Shown: piece after piece, positions 35,325-47,392 of the stretch
Numbering within the stretch: the stretch's first letter is position 1
Layout of the letters: every line of letters starts with the position of its first letter
Assembly (NCBI GenBank): GCA_021464245.1
Contig: JADCRB010000001.1
Coordinates: forward strand, 4,721,186-4,785,185
DNA: 64,000 bases
Source: Carallia brachiata
Taxonomy: Eukaryota; Streptophyta; Magnoliopsida; Malpighiales; Rhizophoraceae
Reading direction: 5' to 3'
Translations under genes and position numbers: made by a program
Notes under the pieces: model-generated
Told to the model about the DNA's origin: nothing
The model's database searches: none
What the model saw: the letters and a program-made list of their open reading frames with translations, nothing else

Positions 35325-36630
35325 GGTATCTATCAGATCTCTAAACTACCTTTTAAATCTAATCTACATGTTAAAACTGAAGAAAGAGACATTCCTCTTT
35401 CTGAACCTTTTGAAACCATTCACCTTTTGACAGATAAATCCATCCAAGCTCATAAATCAAAAAATTTTAAATATCTTCATATTAGTCTAATCCAAGTTAG
35501 ATTTAAACCCTTGACTCATGAAGGTCTTGATACCTTTATTTTTGCAGTCTTTAGAGATGCTAGGCATCTAGAGTTTCAAGATTCTCTCCTTGGAACTGTT
35601 GAGTCAACCCTAAACTCGGATCCAATCTCTTTTGATTATTATCCCAACTTGACCATTTCTCTTAACGACAAGAATGTTTTAAAAAGTGTGATTTTACAAA
35701 TTAAAACTCATAACTATAAAATGCTTAAAGGATGAATTCCAGTTGCATTGGCTTTTCGTATTTGTTATAAACTCATGACCACTGCATTCACAACCACTAA
35801 ACATAAGTTTCATTCTAAAAAGGGTGAAACACTTTTGTTACAAACAGATTTGTCTAAATCCAATATTATATCTCCTAAAACTATACAATAAAAAGACATT
35901 TCTCTACCAGAGGAATGAATCCTTGAAGGAATCAGTAAACAAGAATCACCTAAACCCCCTGAACCAAATCCAAATATTATTAAAATTACCCAATACTCTG
36001 ACGGTAAGGTCAAGCTGATGTTTTATAGGATCCCTAGATCCTTGAGTTCTAGATTTTCTGTTAGAGTATCAATAAGCACCATTAACTTGGGAAGAGTTTC
36101 TAAACTTTCTTTAGTCATAAATATACATTTAGAGATAAAACTTCCCTTTATAAAACCTATGCATTCTACATCAGAGATACCTAGTACATCTATACAACAT
36201 GTAAACTATTAAAACTCAGTACCATACCCGGTATATCAGTCAACAGATAAACCAGAGAGTCCACTTTCTCAACCAACCTGCCCAATATTTTCATCAGTTA
36301 CTGAAAATGTTATAAATGTTTTAGAAAAGGAATTTTTGTTCTTGATAAAACTATTTTGCAAAAAGATTTCTATGCAGATTATAACATTGAAAAACGAAAA
36401 TGGTTTTTCCAGAGCTTTATGGAAGATAGACATAAAATCCAGAAAGTATATTATGATTTCGTGTTACAACATAAAGTTCACATTTTGTTTTTCAACTGGT
36501 TTGAAATGCATATGTCTAAATTTCTTCATTTTAAACGGCCTTTTTCTAAAACAATAAACCAAGTTTCACAAAAACATAAACTACAAGAGTGGGAGACAGA
36601 TGGTAAGACCATATAGTCTGACCATCCTCT
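35325..36630 (+). pseudogene. Pararetrovirus movement protein remnant
   Basis: The frame opening near 35325 reads through the 30K-superfamily-like core, with YLHISLIQVRFKPLTHEGLD, then VFRDARHLEFQDSLLG, then YYPNLTISL near 35640. It stops after MLKG at 35732 and resumes as FRICYKL, then KVKLMFYRIP and SLSSRFSVR at about 36010-36080 in a shifted frame. 36340-36620 continues with a Phe/Lys-rich block (FFQSFMEDRH) of the same polyprotein. Viral movement proteins widen plasmodesmata. This copy has several stops and cannot make one product. Confidence 0.8.
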
Positions 36631-37099
36631 TGCTAGGAGAATAACCTTCAGTCATGGACATACCAAGATTGAAGCTTCTCCCTGTAAACTCCCAACTAAA
36701 GCTGAGGATAAGAATCTGAAGAGTATCAATGAACAAAACAACTTTGTGAATGCCAACCTCCAAACCATAGGAAATCAGTTAATCATGATAGAAAAACATA
36801 TCCAACAAACTGATTTATCTATGGTAAAGGTTGATAAATCATCTGATAAACCCAAGACCCACAAAAACCTAGTTTTTAAACCTTTTCAAGTTTCTCAAAA
36901 AAGTCAAAAACAAGTCCAAACCCATAAATCATAATTCCTTGTAGCTGTCAAAGAACAACTAATAAAACTTGAACCTATAACTTCAACAGGTCCTATAACC
37001 TCAACAATAGTCCTTGATACACTGACCAAATTAGTCATCCCAAAAACACCTGATAAAACTATTCATACTCTCAAACAAACCTTCGAAATGAAACCCAAA

Positions 37100-38012
37100 T
37101 TGAATCTGAAACCCCTCAAATCAATAAATTTGTTTGGCAGCCCGCAACACTTCTTATAACTAAGGCTTCATATATAGGCATTGATTCTAAAACTTTTTTG
37201 ACCCAAACCAAGTATAAGCCAATTTTGTCTATGAATGGAACATAGATCGAATGTCAAAATATAACAATCTTGGCATTTTACAGCAAATGACCATGGCAGC
37301 TAATGCCTATAAAACCCAAACCCTAATCTCTGACTGTGCCATTGTTGAACTGCTTATCGTAGGGTTTACTAGCCAACTCAAAAAAAAGGTGGGATACTAT
37401 GTTATACCATCACAACAATTTGAAATCCTAAAGTCCGTAAAAACTGATGAGGATAAAAACCCAATTCTTGATTCATTAGCCAACCAAATACAGGATGCAG
37501 TCTCAGTACTAATCCTGTCAACCTCTTTATATTTTGTAGAAGATCCCTCCCATTTAAAAGATAAAAACGCAAAACTCCTTTTCAACCTTAGATGTAAGAA
37601 ACTTAGTGATTTTCAGTATTATAAAAATATATCTCTTACTAGGCTTATGCTTAAAGAAGATTCTAATCGACCTTTCTGGAAATAAAAGTTTTTTGCAAGA
37701 CTTCCAATTCTATTGGGAGAAAAGGGCCAAAACAGAATAAAAGAGTCGATAGAGAATCCAATTCCTTATGATAAATTGACTTATGGTGAACTTATAAGTC
37801 TTACCCAAAAGGAAGGACATAAGATTTGCCAAGATATTAAACTCCAGAAACACCTTAAATGGGAAATGAAGCAAACCAGCCAAAAACTAGCTAGCTTTTA
37901 TCAACAATTTGATTTCAATCCCCTTAAACCCTTAACTTTTTGTTCCCATAAAACTGGTGTTAAACCTTCCAAAAAGAAATCTTTCTTTAAATCTAGAAAA
38001 CAGTTTGTATAA
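37100..38012 (+). pseudogene. Pararetrovirus coat protein remnant
   Basis: The longest open part is at 37251-37685, with MTMAANAYKTQ, IVELLIVGFTSQLK and ILDSLANQIQDAV. It continues after a stop in a new frame at 37713-38012 (DKLTYGELISLTQKEG, then a Lys-rich end, KKKSFFKS). It lies just before the zinc knuckle, as the capsid domain does in Caulimoviridae. Stops at about 37243, 37684 and 38012 break it. Confidence 0.7.
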
Positions 38013-38128
38013 AAAATGATACATACTATAAAAAGCCGTTTTTAAAGAAAACTGCAAAACCTTTTAAAAAGTCTCAAGTTAGAAGTCAGTCTAAACAAAA
38101 GGCTTCTACATAATTCAAAAATGCCAGT

Positions 38129-38170
38129 TGTTATAAATGTGGACAACCAGGACACATTGCTCGATTTTGT
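38129..38170 (+). other. CCHC zinc knuckle of the pararetrovirus
   Basis: The frame reads CYKCGQPGHIARFC, an intact C-x2-C-x4-H-x4-C nucleic-acid-binding knuckle, directly after the Lys-rich coat protein end. Confidence 0.9.
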
Positions 38171-38794
38171 AAACTCAATAAAAAACTTCAAGAGATTCAA
38201 TTGGATGAAGAAACTCTTCATACAATTTAATCTATTATCTTTGAAATATCAAAATCTGAAGTTAATTCGTCTAAAAAATAATTTTAGTTAGATGAATTGG
38301 CTACCACTAGTCCTGATACTAGTTCTAATTCTGAAAGCCAAATCAATGTGCTTACTAAAAATCAAGAATTCATTCTTGAAGTTATTAAGCACATTAATGA
38401 CCCACAAACTCAAAAACAATATTTAGAAAAACTCCAGTAGTCTATCAAAACTCCCCAAACTTCAACTTTTGCATTAAATTTCCAGTTAAATCCTTATGAC
38501 ATAACAGTCATATTAGGAAAGACAAAGAAAAATAAATCTTCAACTCTTTCTTTGCAGGATTTGCAATTCAAAATAAAAGTCATTAAGACAGAATTAAAAG
38601 AGCTTAAACTTAAACAACAAATTGATTCAATTCTTTATACGCTATTGCTTTATTTGATATATGAAGAACAATCAGAAGACAAGATTGAAAGTCTTCATAA
38701 ACTCCCAAATGATTTTCTTTTTGTCTTAAAAGAAATCACATCTCGTAAATATTTGGTAAAAGCTCAACTATTTTCTCAAATGATTTTCGTTTAG

Positions 38795-39100
38795 ACGCTA
38801 TTGCTTTATTTGATATAGGAGCAGATCTAAATTGTATCAAAGAAAGTAAGGTACTTAGTAATTTCATAAAAAAACTTTTGAAAACCGTTCTACTACTAAT
38901 AATGCTAGATTAACTATCAAGGGTAAAACAAATGCTTGTACTGTTAACCGGAATATCAACATTAAAATCGGCTTCCTCTTGGTTAATAATATTCATTATA
39001 GTGTTATTTTGGGAACTCCATTTATCAGTTTGATAACACCTTTTAAAGTTGGTTATCATGTGATATCATTTAAAACAAAAGATCGTAAATATGTTTTCAA
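38795..39100 (+). pseudogene. Pararetrovirus aspartic protease remnant
   Basis: ALFDIGADLNCI carries the catalytic-site region (D-I-G-A; the usual residue after D is T or S). It is followed after a frame break by YSVILGTPFI, the second conserved motif (ILGxPF). The first motif region also occurs as an extra partial copy at 38639-38661, which reads ALLLYLIYEEQS in the frame there. That points to a local duplication. Confidence 0.7.
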
Positions 39101-39469
39101 TTTCATTGAAAAAACTAAAAAAAAAAGAAATCTTTATATTATAAAGGCTTGGTCCATTTATAATAATGAGATAAATGTTTTGATAAAATCCAAAGAAACA
39201 CTCATTTTCCACTTAAAACAATATGTTTCTTTAAAACAAATTGAAAACCAACTTTCAAATGATTTTGTAAAAAAGAAATCATTTGTGAAAAAAAAAGATT
39301 ACTGATTTACAAAATCTTTTTGAGAAAGAAATTTGTGTGGATATTCCAAATGCTTTTTGGGAAACAAAACAACATATGGTTGATTTACCATATGAAAATG
39401 ATTTTGACGAATGACAGATTCCCACAAAAGCTATACCAATCCAAATGAATGATGATTTAGAACAACATT

Positions 39470-40120
39470 GTAAATAAGAAATTTTTGACTTAATCCTAAA
39501 AAAACTAATCCAGAAATTCTAATCACCTTGGTCCTGTGCTGTGTTCTATAAAAACAAAAACTCAAAAATAGAACAAGGCGTTCTTAGACTAGTGATCAAT
39601 TATAAACCTTTAAATAAAGCCCTTAAATGGATTAGGTATCCCATACCCAATGAACGAGATTTGTTGAATAAATTGCATTCTGCATTCATATTTTCTAAAT
39701 TCGACATAAAATCTGGATTTTGACAAATACAAATTCATCCAAAAAATTGACATCAAACTACATTCACCGGTATATTTGGACAGTTTGAATGGAATGTAAT
39801 GCCATTTGGTTTAAAAAATGCACCAAGTGAATTTCAGAGAATTATGAATGATATTTTCTCTGATTACTCACAATTCATCATTGTTTACATTGATGATGTA
39901 TTGGTATTTTCTCATTCCATTGATTAGCATTTTAAACACTTAAAAACATTTTTCTTTATTGCTAAGAAAAATGGTCTTGTTGTTTCTAAATCCAAGATGT
40001 CGCTCTTTCAAACTTGTATTCGTTTCTTAGGTCATTATATCACTCAAGGAAGCTCTGTCAAACCTGTATTCGTTTTTTAGGCCATCATATCACTCAAAGA
40101 ACAATTGTTCCCATAAAAAG
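39470..40120 (+). pseudogene. Pararetrovirus reverse transcriptase remnant
   Basis: RLVINYKPLNKAL at 39590 and FSKFDIKSGF at 39700 precede a stop at 39721. The frame resumes QIQIHP, TTFTGIFGQFEWNVMPFGLK, and then VYIDDVLVFSH with the YIDD catalytic motif at 39886-39897. All core RT motifs can be seen. Stops lie at 39721, 39748 and 39925. A 50-bp tandem duplication (40009-40108) disrupts the part after the catalytic motif. Confidence 0.85.
40009..40108 (+). repeat. 50-bp tandem duplication inside the viral RT
   Basis: CAAACTTGTATTCGTTT at 40009 recurs as CAAACCTGTATTCGTTT at 40059. Both copies run through TATCACTCAA. Several differences separate the copies. The unit length is not a multiple of three, so it shifts the frame. 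Confidence 0.85.
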
Positions 40121-40364
40121 ATCTTTTGGTTTTGTTGATAAATTTTTAGATTAAATCCTTGATAAAACTCAACTTCAATGATTCCTAGGCAACTTAAATT
40201 ATGTTTTAGACTTATGTCCTAATCTTAATCATCTTGTTAAACCTCTCCATGATAGACTCAAGAAAAATCTCGTTCCTTAGACAAACGAACATACTACTAC
40301 TGTTCAGTAGATAAAATGCCAAGTCTCAAAAATCCCGTGTCTTCATATTGCTGAGCCTTTAGCC

Positions 40365-40746
40365 CCTAAAATTGTAGAGACTGATGCATATGAACTTGGA
40401 TATAGTGAAATTTTAAAATAGCTTTCAAATGACCAGGAATGTGTAGTACAATACACTTCTGGACATTAGAATCAAACACAACAAAATTATTCCACTATTA
40501 AAAAAGAAATTTTAAGTATTGTTTTATGCATTACAAAATTTCAAAGCAATTTACTCAATCAAAAGTTTTTACTTTAAATTGATTGTAAATCTGCAAAAGA
40601 AGTTTTACAAAATGATGTTCAAAACATTGTTTCTAAACAAATTTTTGCAAGATGGCAAGTTATACTTAGTATATTTGATTTTGATATTGAATATATTAAG
40701 GGAGAAAATAACTTTATTCTAGATTTTCTAACCAAAAAATTTCTCT
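40365..40746 (+). pseudogene. Pararetrovirus RNase H remnant
   Basis: KIVETDAYELGY carries the first catalytic aspartate region, and YSTIKKEILSIV the conserved glutamate block. IDCKSAKEVL and FDFDIEYIKGENN follow in shifted frames to a stop at 40746. Order and spacing match the C-terminal domain of the viral polyprotein. Several stops and at least two shifts break it. Confidence 0.75.
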
Positions 40747-40769
40747 AAAACAAGTCCTAGCCATCATGA

Positions 40770-42080
40770 CCAAAAAAATAAATCCAAGGATAAAGGTAAA
40801 ACTCAAGTCTCTGATAAGACTGTCCAAAGCCCATTAAAACCCAAACTTGTTTCCCCTTTGGAATTCCAAAACCCAGATTCCTCTAAACCACAAAAACCTA
40901 TGGCCTCAGCCATAATATCAGCGAAATCCATTAAATCGTGGATTGATATTGTTAAAGAGGAAGAGGAAGAATAGAAAAAAAAGAAAAAAAAAAGAAGCTC
41001 AGATAAAACAGTGGGTTGAGAGCCTCTCTCAATATCCATAATTGTTTCTTGCCCCCCAAAACCTTTCACAAAATAAACCCCAACAATTGCAAATAAAAGG
41101 GAAACCTTTAGGTGTGGCTTCTAAACCCATTTCAAAACAAATCGAGGTAGGATCTTCCTCTAAAAACCTATCTCAAAATGTTTTTCAATATAAACCCACT
41201 CAGACCGTTTCTAAAAGGATTGAGCATTTCTTAAAACTTGCCTTTCAAAATATTGTGGTTATTGAGGATGGATTCGTCGATGAAGATCCTGCACACACAA
41301 TTTAAACTCTTTTTGGGAAAAACTGGGAATATAAACCTTGAGATTGGGATAAACCCATTGAATTTTATATAGCAATTTTTTTTTGAAATAAAACCCCAGT
41401 CTGTAAGTTTCAAACACCATAAAATCAAACAGTCTAGTGATGAAATTGCCTTTTTTACCTGCCGCATAATAAACATTCTCCATCCCACTGATTTTGGATA
41501 TCCCTTAAACAAAAAATTTTGCCCTAAAAAATATAAACCCTTAACATGTTATTGCCCTCATTACTTTTATTGGGACTATCAACAAGCATGTTTCAATATA
41601 TTCTTCTTCCAAAGCACTAACCAAACCCATACTTGTTGATATATTTCGATAAAGACTAGACACCCATAAATATTCTAAATTAGTTTCTTCAATTGTGGGA
41701 CTCTTTTGGTTGTGTCCCTGAAATCCTTGATGAAAAAATTAAACCTAGCTACCTCTCATTTTAAACAGAGTATAAACCCTAGTTCAAGAAAAAAAATTTC
41801 GCCCAATTTTCTCTTTCTGTACTAATTTCTTTGTCCCTTGGGTCTTAGCTTAGGAATATGAATATTGTTAGCCAAAATCAGGTTTCATGCTGACCAGAAG
41901 ATTCAAGATTTTATGGTGGAACTCATATAATATTCCACCAACAGTTTATAAAACTATAGTCCAAGAATGGCTTGCTACTTATAAAGCCCAAGAGTTGCCA
42001 GAACCATCATAAAAACCTAAAATAGTGATGAACAGAGCTCATGCCGCTTTCCTAATTACTAAATCTCACTGGCATAGTCG
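40770..42080 (+). pseudogene. Remnant of the second viral open frame (unknown function)
   Basis: After the RNase H stop, the plus strand has a Lys/Ser/Pro-rich frame with SIKSWIDIVKEEEEE near 40930, then further pieces to EWLATYKAQELPEP and RAHAAFLITKSHWHSRLA at about 41970-42090. The position after the polyprotein fits the extra frame of florendoviruses. I cannot assign a function, and it is heavily broken. Confidence 0.5.
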
Positions 42081-43729
42081 ACTTGCTGCTGCTAAACTCA
42101 GGAAGAATAGCTTACAGTTATGAAGCAAATGTCGCAAGAGTTATCAACAAAATACCAAGATTTGCCAGTATCATTTTTACACTTCTTTGTTTTAGATTTC
42201 CCTTATATATATCTTTACAATTGCATTTTCTAATGTGCATAAGAAGTGAGGAAATGGTAGACATTAAATGGTGGGTTGATAGACATTCAATTGGTACTGA
42301 GCCTAGTGGTTCTCTTTATCATTGTAATAGTCTTGTAAACTATTGTCTTATCAAGTATATATTGTACTTATGACGCTCTTTTTCTCCATTATAGAATGAT
42401 TTATTGTTGCTTTTGCTTATCGATGATTTCATGTCAGAGTGTCTCTAGTTACTGTGTTGGGTTGCCTTAGTTATTAAGCTATGGCCCTCAAAGAGAAGAT
42501 GGAAAGATGGGAAACGCTCTGTTGAGAAAAACCAAAGATGGAAAAATTGTGGGATGGGATGTTGAGCATGATGACTCTCTCTGCACCCTATAAGCTACGT
42601 TTCAACAAGTATTACAAGCCATCTTGAAGGTATAAAACTAGTGTAATACTTTAATCAGGCCATGTTGATGATTTAGTTTATCCATGAATTCATTCTTAAT
42701 TATTGAATGTTTTTGGTACAAGTGGTTTTTTAATATGCCAATAATAGACCCATACTTTTCTCATCCTTTCAACCTGATGATGCTTTGCTTGTTAAAAAAT
42801 TGCAAAGTACCTATCCTGTAAGTTATATTTAAACAATGTTTAAGTAACTTCCTTTCTGCTGGTTTGTTAGGGTTGTTAAACTGATGATGGTTAGTTTGTA
42901 TGGTTGAGCCTTCATTATGAAAAGGACAGCAAATGGCATCCATAGGCCTATTGGTTTTGACCATGTTGCAAATTACATGTGAGCTCTTATTTCATGGAAG
43001 AAAAGTTTGAAATGTGCTACATCTAAATGGCCAACTTTCAATAGTAAATTAATATGTCAACTTTGTCATGTACTGTTTTTGGTTACTATCATCAAGGAGA
43101 TGCAGCAAGTGCTTCATTAGACAATTGTACTCTTGTAGTTTTAACGCTATTATAATGAAGAGATTTTATTTGATAGTATATATTATTTCATTTAATGATA
43201 TATATTTGAACAAGTCTTAAGCTCTATGTTCCTCTTTGCATATAGCAAAGTTAAAGTAAGCAAAGTTTTGTTGGTTACTCTAAAAAGACTATTGAAGAAT
43301 TTCTCATCTTCTAGTGAAGTTCAATATGTTGAGATGCAAAAGTTAGGAATCTTAATTTTTGGGAAATCACAAAATAGAAATTGATATTCTGCTAACTGAT
43401 TATTTGTGGTACTACACTTTGTAGGGAAAGCTTTATGTAGTAGTTTAGAAGTTGGGATTATTTAATCAGTTAAAGTAATACTTAAGTTCTTTTATTTTAG
43501 GATGAAGATGATGATAATGAAGTCTATGCAATGACTTTGTTGTGGAACCCTTATGAGTTCTTTGTAACTCTCTTGTCTAGCCTTTATAAGTTTCTAATTA
43601 TAGATTGGAAACAGCTTTTTATTTATTATGGTTGATTTGTAAGTATTTTGTTTTGTACAAATTATATTTCAACAAAGATTGTAGAATTTCAAGATTCTAA
43701 TTAATATAAAGGAGTTCCATTTTCTTTTT
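42081..43729. other. Unassigned stretch after the pararetrovirus
   Basis: No gene was recognised. The first 300 bases may still be viral (possible 3' leader or promoter region, with CTTATATATAT at about 42193). At 43491-43560 a pyrimidine-rich, splice-acceptor-like TTTTATTTTAG is followed by an acidic frame (DEDDDNEVYAM) that soon meets a stop. This may be a gene relic but no family was recognised. Confidence 0.4.
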
Positions 43730-46700
43730 TAAAAAGCTTTTTATTGAATAAAAACTATTGAAAGTCAAAAACCGCTGCTAAAAATAAAAGCTATAAAAAG
43801 AGGAAACCGCTACCCAAAATTATGGAAACAACTGTCCAAAGTTACAGCAACTGCTACCTAAAATTAATTAAACCGCTGCGTTGAAGTGAGAAGACTGCTA
43901 CTTAAGAGTTGAAAACATCAGTGTCTAAAGGACCCGAACTGATGCTTATAAATTTCATAACTGCTGCCTAAAAATCTCGCAACTGTTTGGTTTTCGCTGC
44001 AATAAATTTGCAAAATTGTTGCCTTAGACCATAAGCAGCAACAAGCATATGTGGCGGCCTGAAAATCGCTACCTTAGATGTTAGGAAGTAGTAATTGGAC
44101 TTTAGGCAGTGGTTTATGACCACTGGCATAGGTATTAAATGACATAGTGATATAAGTAACGTTTCTTTTTTGGAATAAGCAATAGTTTTTTTAAAAAAAT
44201 TAGCAAAAAACTTTCGTCAAGAATAAGCAATGGTTTTTATTAGGCACATGCAGCAGTTTTTCGTAGGAATTTGCAGCCTTTTTTTTCAAATATAAACAGT
44301 TATTTTTAATAATAAACAACACTTTTTAATAAGTTAATATAAGCAACAATCTATTAACTTGTACATAAATTAAATCACTAAACATTCAGTATATGGATAC
44401 ACAATAGTATTTCAAACTAATTGTAATTCATAATCCATATGCAACTTCTCACAAAAATGCAAACGTATTACAATTTCTGCTTGTAAAAGTTATAAAAAAA
44501 TTTGCTTGATGAAAAATTCTTCATCTTTAATCATTATCATCTTACAATAAGGGAAACAAAGACCATAAGGTACAGAGAAAGTACAGGTGCGAAAAAAAAT
44601 TCATATAAGCAAATAAAAGAGGATAACATAATGCCCACTAAGTAATAATATAGCCTTATTCTTTTTAAGTAATTATTAGAGCCAATTAACAATATGACCA
44701 ATTAAATTCAAAAAACAAAAAGTTTACTTTTAAAGCCTAGTATTCGAGAAATTGTACATTAAATAATGGAAATAGATACATGTGATTAAGAATGAACCAA
44801 AAACCATGCATTTATAGATTATGTTTCTATATCAAATGGTAATAACAGCCTATCAAAATAGGTAATGAATGCATAACTGATTTGCTTATCTAACAAGTCA
44901 TATTTTTTTTGTCAATACAAATCTAAGACTTGACAAAGGGGTGTGCATCACTACTCTTCATAAGCTTGGACAATATCAAGTTCCCAGACAGATTATGGTT
45001 TAGCCCAAAGGAAAATGACCTAAGAAAACAAGTGAATTGTGTGACCCAAAAAGACACCCTTTTAAAATATTACTATCTGCTTATGCATAATAGAGATGAA
45101 TGGGTTGATAGCTAGCTAAGTCACAAGAATCATAAGTCGTGCAAGGAAAAATTTAGGACTCTTGTTCATGCTGATTACTATAAGAAAATGCAAAAGTGGA
45201 AGTCTCTAATGTAACATTTCTTATATATCTTAAGAGAGGACTACTTGAAGGTGTGGACTATGTGCGCCCGATGAAGATGGATGATTTCTATGCTAATTTT
45301 CTAGGTTTCAAGCACTAAAAGCTTCATAAGCTGAAAGATCTACTGGAAAACACATGAGAGGCATGTAAAATTTATATCCAGACCAGGAATTTGTTGCTTT
45401 AGATTTTGAAACATCGAGTGCAAATGTTGTGTTATTGACAATGTTTACTCTTTCATTTTCTTTTGCAATCAGCTGTGTGAGCTTCAAACTTCTTGTGCAC
45501 CTTTGTTTCCAATTTGCTTTAATAGATTGTATAAAGTCGTTAGAAACTTTCACAGAATCAGCAATAATTAATTTTCCTTTTAGTGAAGTGTGATTGACAC
45601 CTCTGTCATATAGCCTAACCCTCTCATATTACTCCTCCCCCAAAACTTCAGCAAAAGCATTATTCTCTTTAGGATTGGAGCGCTTCTATCTAGGTTTAGA
45701 GCCAATAATAGAACTGCCATTAAAAAAAAAAATTAAGAGAGAGAGAGAGAGATGAAATAGTTGCAGCAAAAAAGAATAAAAAGAAGAATAGTTGCTGCAT
45801 TCAATTCAATATGCCATAATCAATTTATAATGACAACTTTTATCAGAAAAAATAAGAAAATTTCTAATTTGACCTTTTTTTTTAAGTATTATTAATTCAT
45901 AATTTTGTTCTATGCAATAAGTAAAATCTACTTAAAATAAAAAAAATGATAAGATAAATTTGTATAGTGTAAAATGATGAGTAAGTTATATTAAAATAAA
46001 AAAAATAAGAATATCATGCACCTATGCATAAAACAAAGCTGCAAACTAATCCAATCATTGGTCTTTGTCTCATGCTACCTTATGTCAAGCCATTGACAAA
46101 ATATCTTCTTATATTATCCATCTTTGTTTGGTTTTTGAATAAGGTCTAAATGCAGTGAAGGTTATCCCTCCCTACCAATAATCTAATTTATGCAACTTTT
46201 TTGTTTCCTTCTAGCAATCTAACCAAACTAACTTTAATTGATTATATTTACGTGTATCAAATAATTTTAATATATGTATTTAACGAATAATTAAATACAT
46301 TTAACAAATTATATGGTTTGTGTTTGAATAGGCTCATTTGCACATTCTCTTTGATGGGTGTCTCTTGAAAAGGGGCACCCAAACGACAAATAAAACATCA
46401 CATTTTGATTTTGTTAAAGCAGCGACAGCAAATTCAAAAAATAAAAATAAAAATAAATAAAAATTAACTTCCACATCCACGATTTCGCATTAAAGAAGAA
46501 ATCTCCATAAAAACATGACCTTAGACCAATATGGCATACCAAAAATCAAATTAATCTCAGATTGATCTTTAACGCCCAACGTGAACCGAGAGATGGAGAT
46601 GATTAGAACCACAAAGAGAAACCACAAAGATAGAGGAAACGAGATTCCAGAAGTCAACAATTTACTAATATTGAAATCGCAACAACAAAAGAAAGAGGAA

Positions 46701-47290
46701 CCACAAAGAGGATGAATGGGAAAAAATGTCTTCGAAGAATGGGAAAGATGATGCATAGCGAAGCAGAAGGAGACTTTGTGTTAAAAATCCGTGGAGCGTC
46801 AGTAATTACAAAGAGGAAGATATTTATTCAAAGAAAGGCGAAAACGACGTCGTTTACTGAGTTTGAATTATTATTATTTTTATTTTTTCAGTTAAATATT
46901 TTTAGTTTTTCTTTACAAAAACTTAAACCGCTGCACAACCGCATAAAATTGCTTCCTACATTAGTTGTATAGGTAGCAGTTTAAAACTGTGTCATAAAAC
47001 CGGTGCTTTTGTATGCAACACTTTATAATTGTTGCTTATATGAGTTATAGTTAATAATCGCTGCAAATAACCACTACATAAAACACGTCCATGCCAGAGG
47101 CTACCAATCGCTACAATTTTAACCACTGCTTAAAAGAGGTATATAGTGCAGTTTACAAACTGCTGCATAAACTGTTTACTGTAACGCTTGGTGTCAAATT
47201 AATTTGGGCAACAACCTTAAAGAAAATCGTTTGGAACGCTACCATAGAACCACTGACATAAAAGCATTTTAGCGGAGTGATTTTTGTTTT
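43730..47290. mobile_element. CACTA (En/Spm)-like element or remnant with sub-terminal repeats
   Basis: 43775-44110 holds at least eight variants of AAAACCGCTGCCTAAAA (for example AAACCGCTGC, GCAACTGCTACCTAAA, AACTGCTGCCTAAAA, AAATCGCTACC). 46920-47275 holds a similar cluster (AAACCGCTGC, TAATCGCTGCAAATAA, AAACTGCTGCATAAACTG, and inverse forms such as GGTAGCAGTTTAAA). Clusters of short degenerate repeats at both ends of a few-kb segment are the mark of CACTA transposons. The CACTA termini themselves were not found, so the ends may have decayed. Between the clusters I recognise no transposase; short frames at 44930-45115 and 45308-45553 have no known family. Confidence 0.45.
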
Positions 47291-47392
47291 TGTTTTTTTT
47301 TTTGTTATGTTATGGATGCTATTCATGTTTGGGTTTCTTTTTTTCTTTAGTGACATTTATATGAGCTTGAAGAAAGACGAATAATAGTAACT

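Larger units (their letters stand above)
34998..42080 (+). mobile_element. Endogenous pararetrovirus (Caulimoviridae, florendovirus-like), degenerate
   Basis: The plus strand carries, in order, a tRNA-Met-type primer-binding site (34998-35011), movement protein, coat protein, CCHC zinc knuckle, aspartic protease, reverse transcriptase, RNase H and a second open-frame region. This single-polyprotein order without integrase is that of plant pararetroviruses. The placement as florendovirus-like rests on the movement-protein-first polyprotein with a separate downstream frame. Dozens of stops and shifts break every domain, so it is a dead genomic copy. Start and end of the insertion are not sharply defined: upstream DNA is AT-rich and the right side fades out around 42080-42400. 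Confidence 0.85.

Noticed and set aside
42484..42640. Possible exon starting ATGGCCCTCAAAG
   Set aside because: It stops after a few codons, and the following stretch shows no family in any frame.
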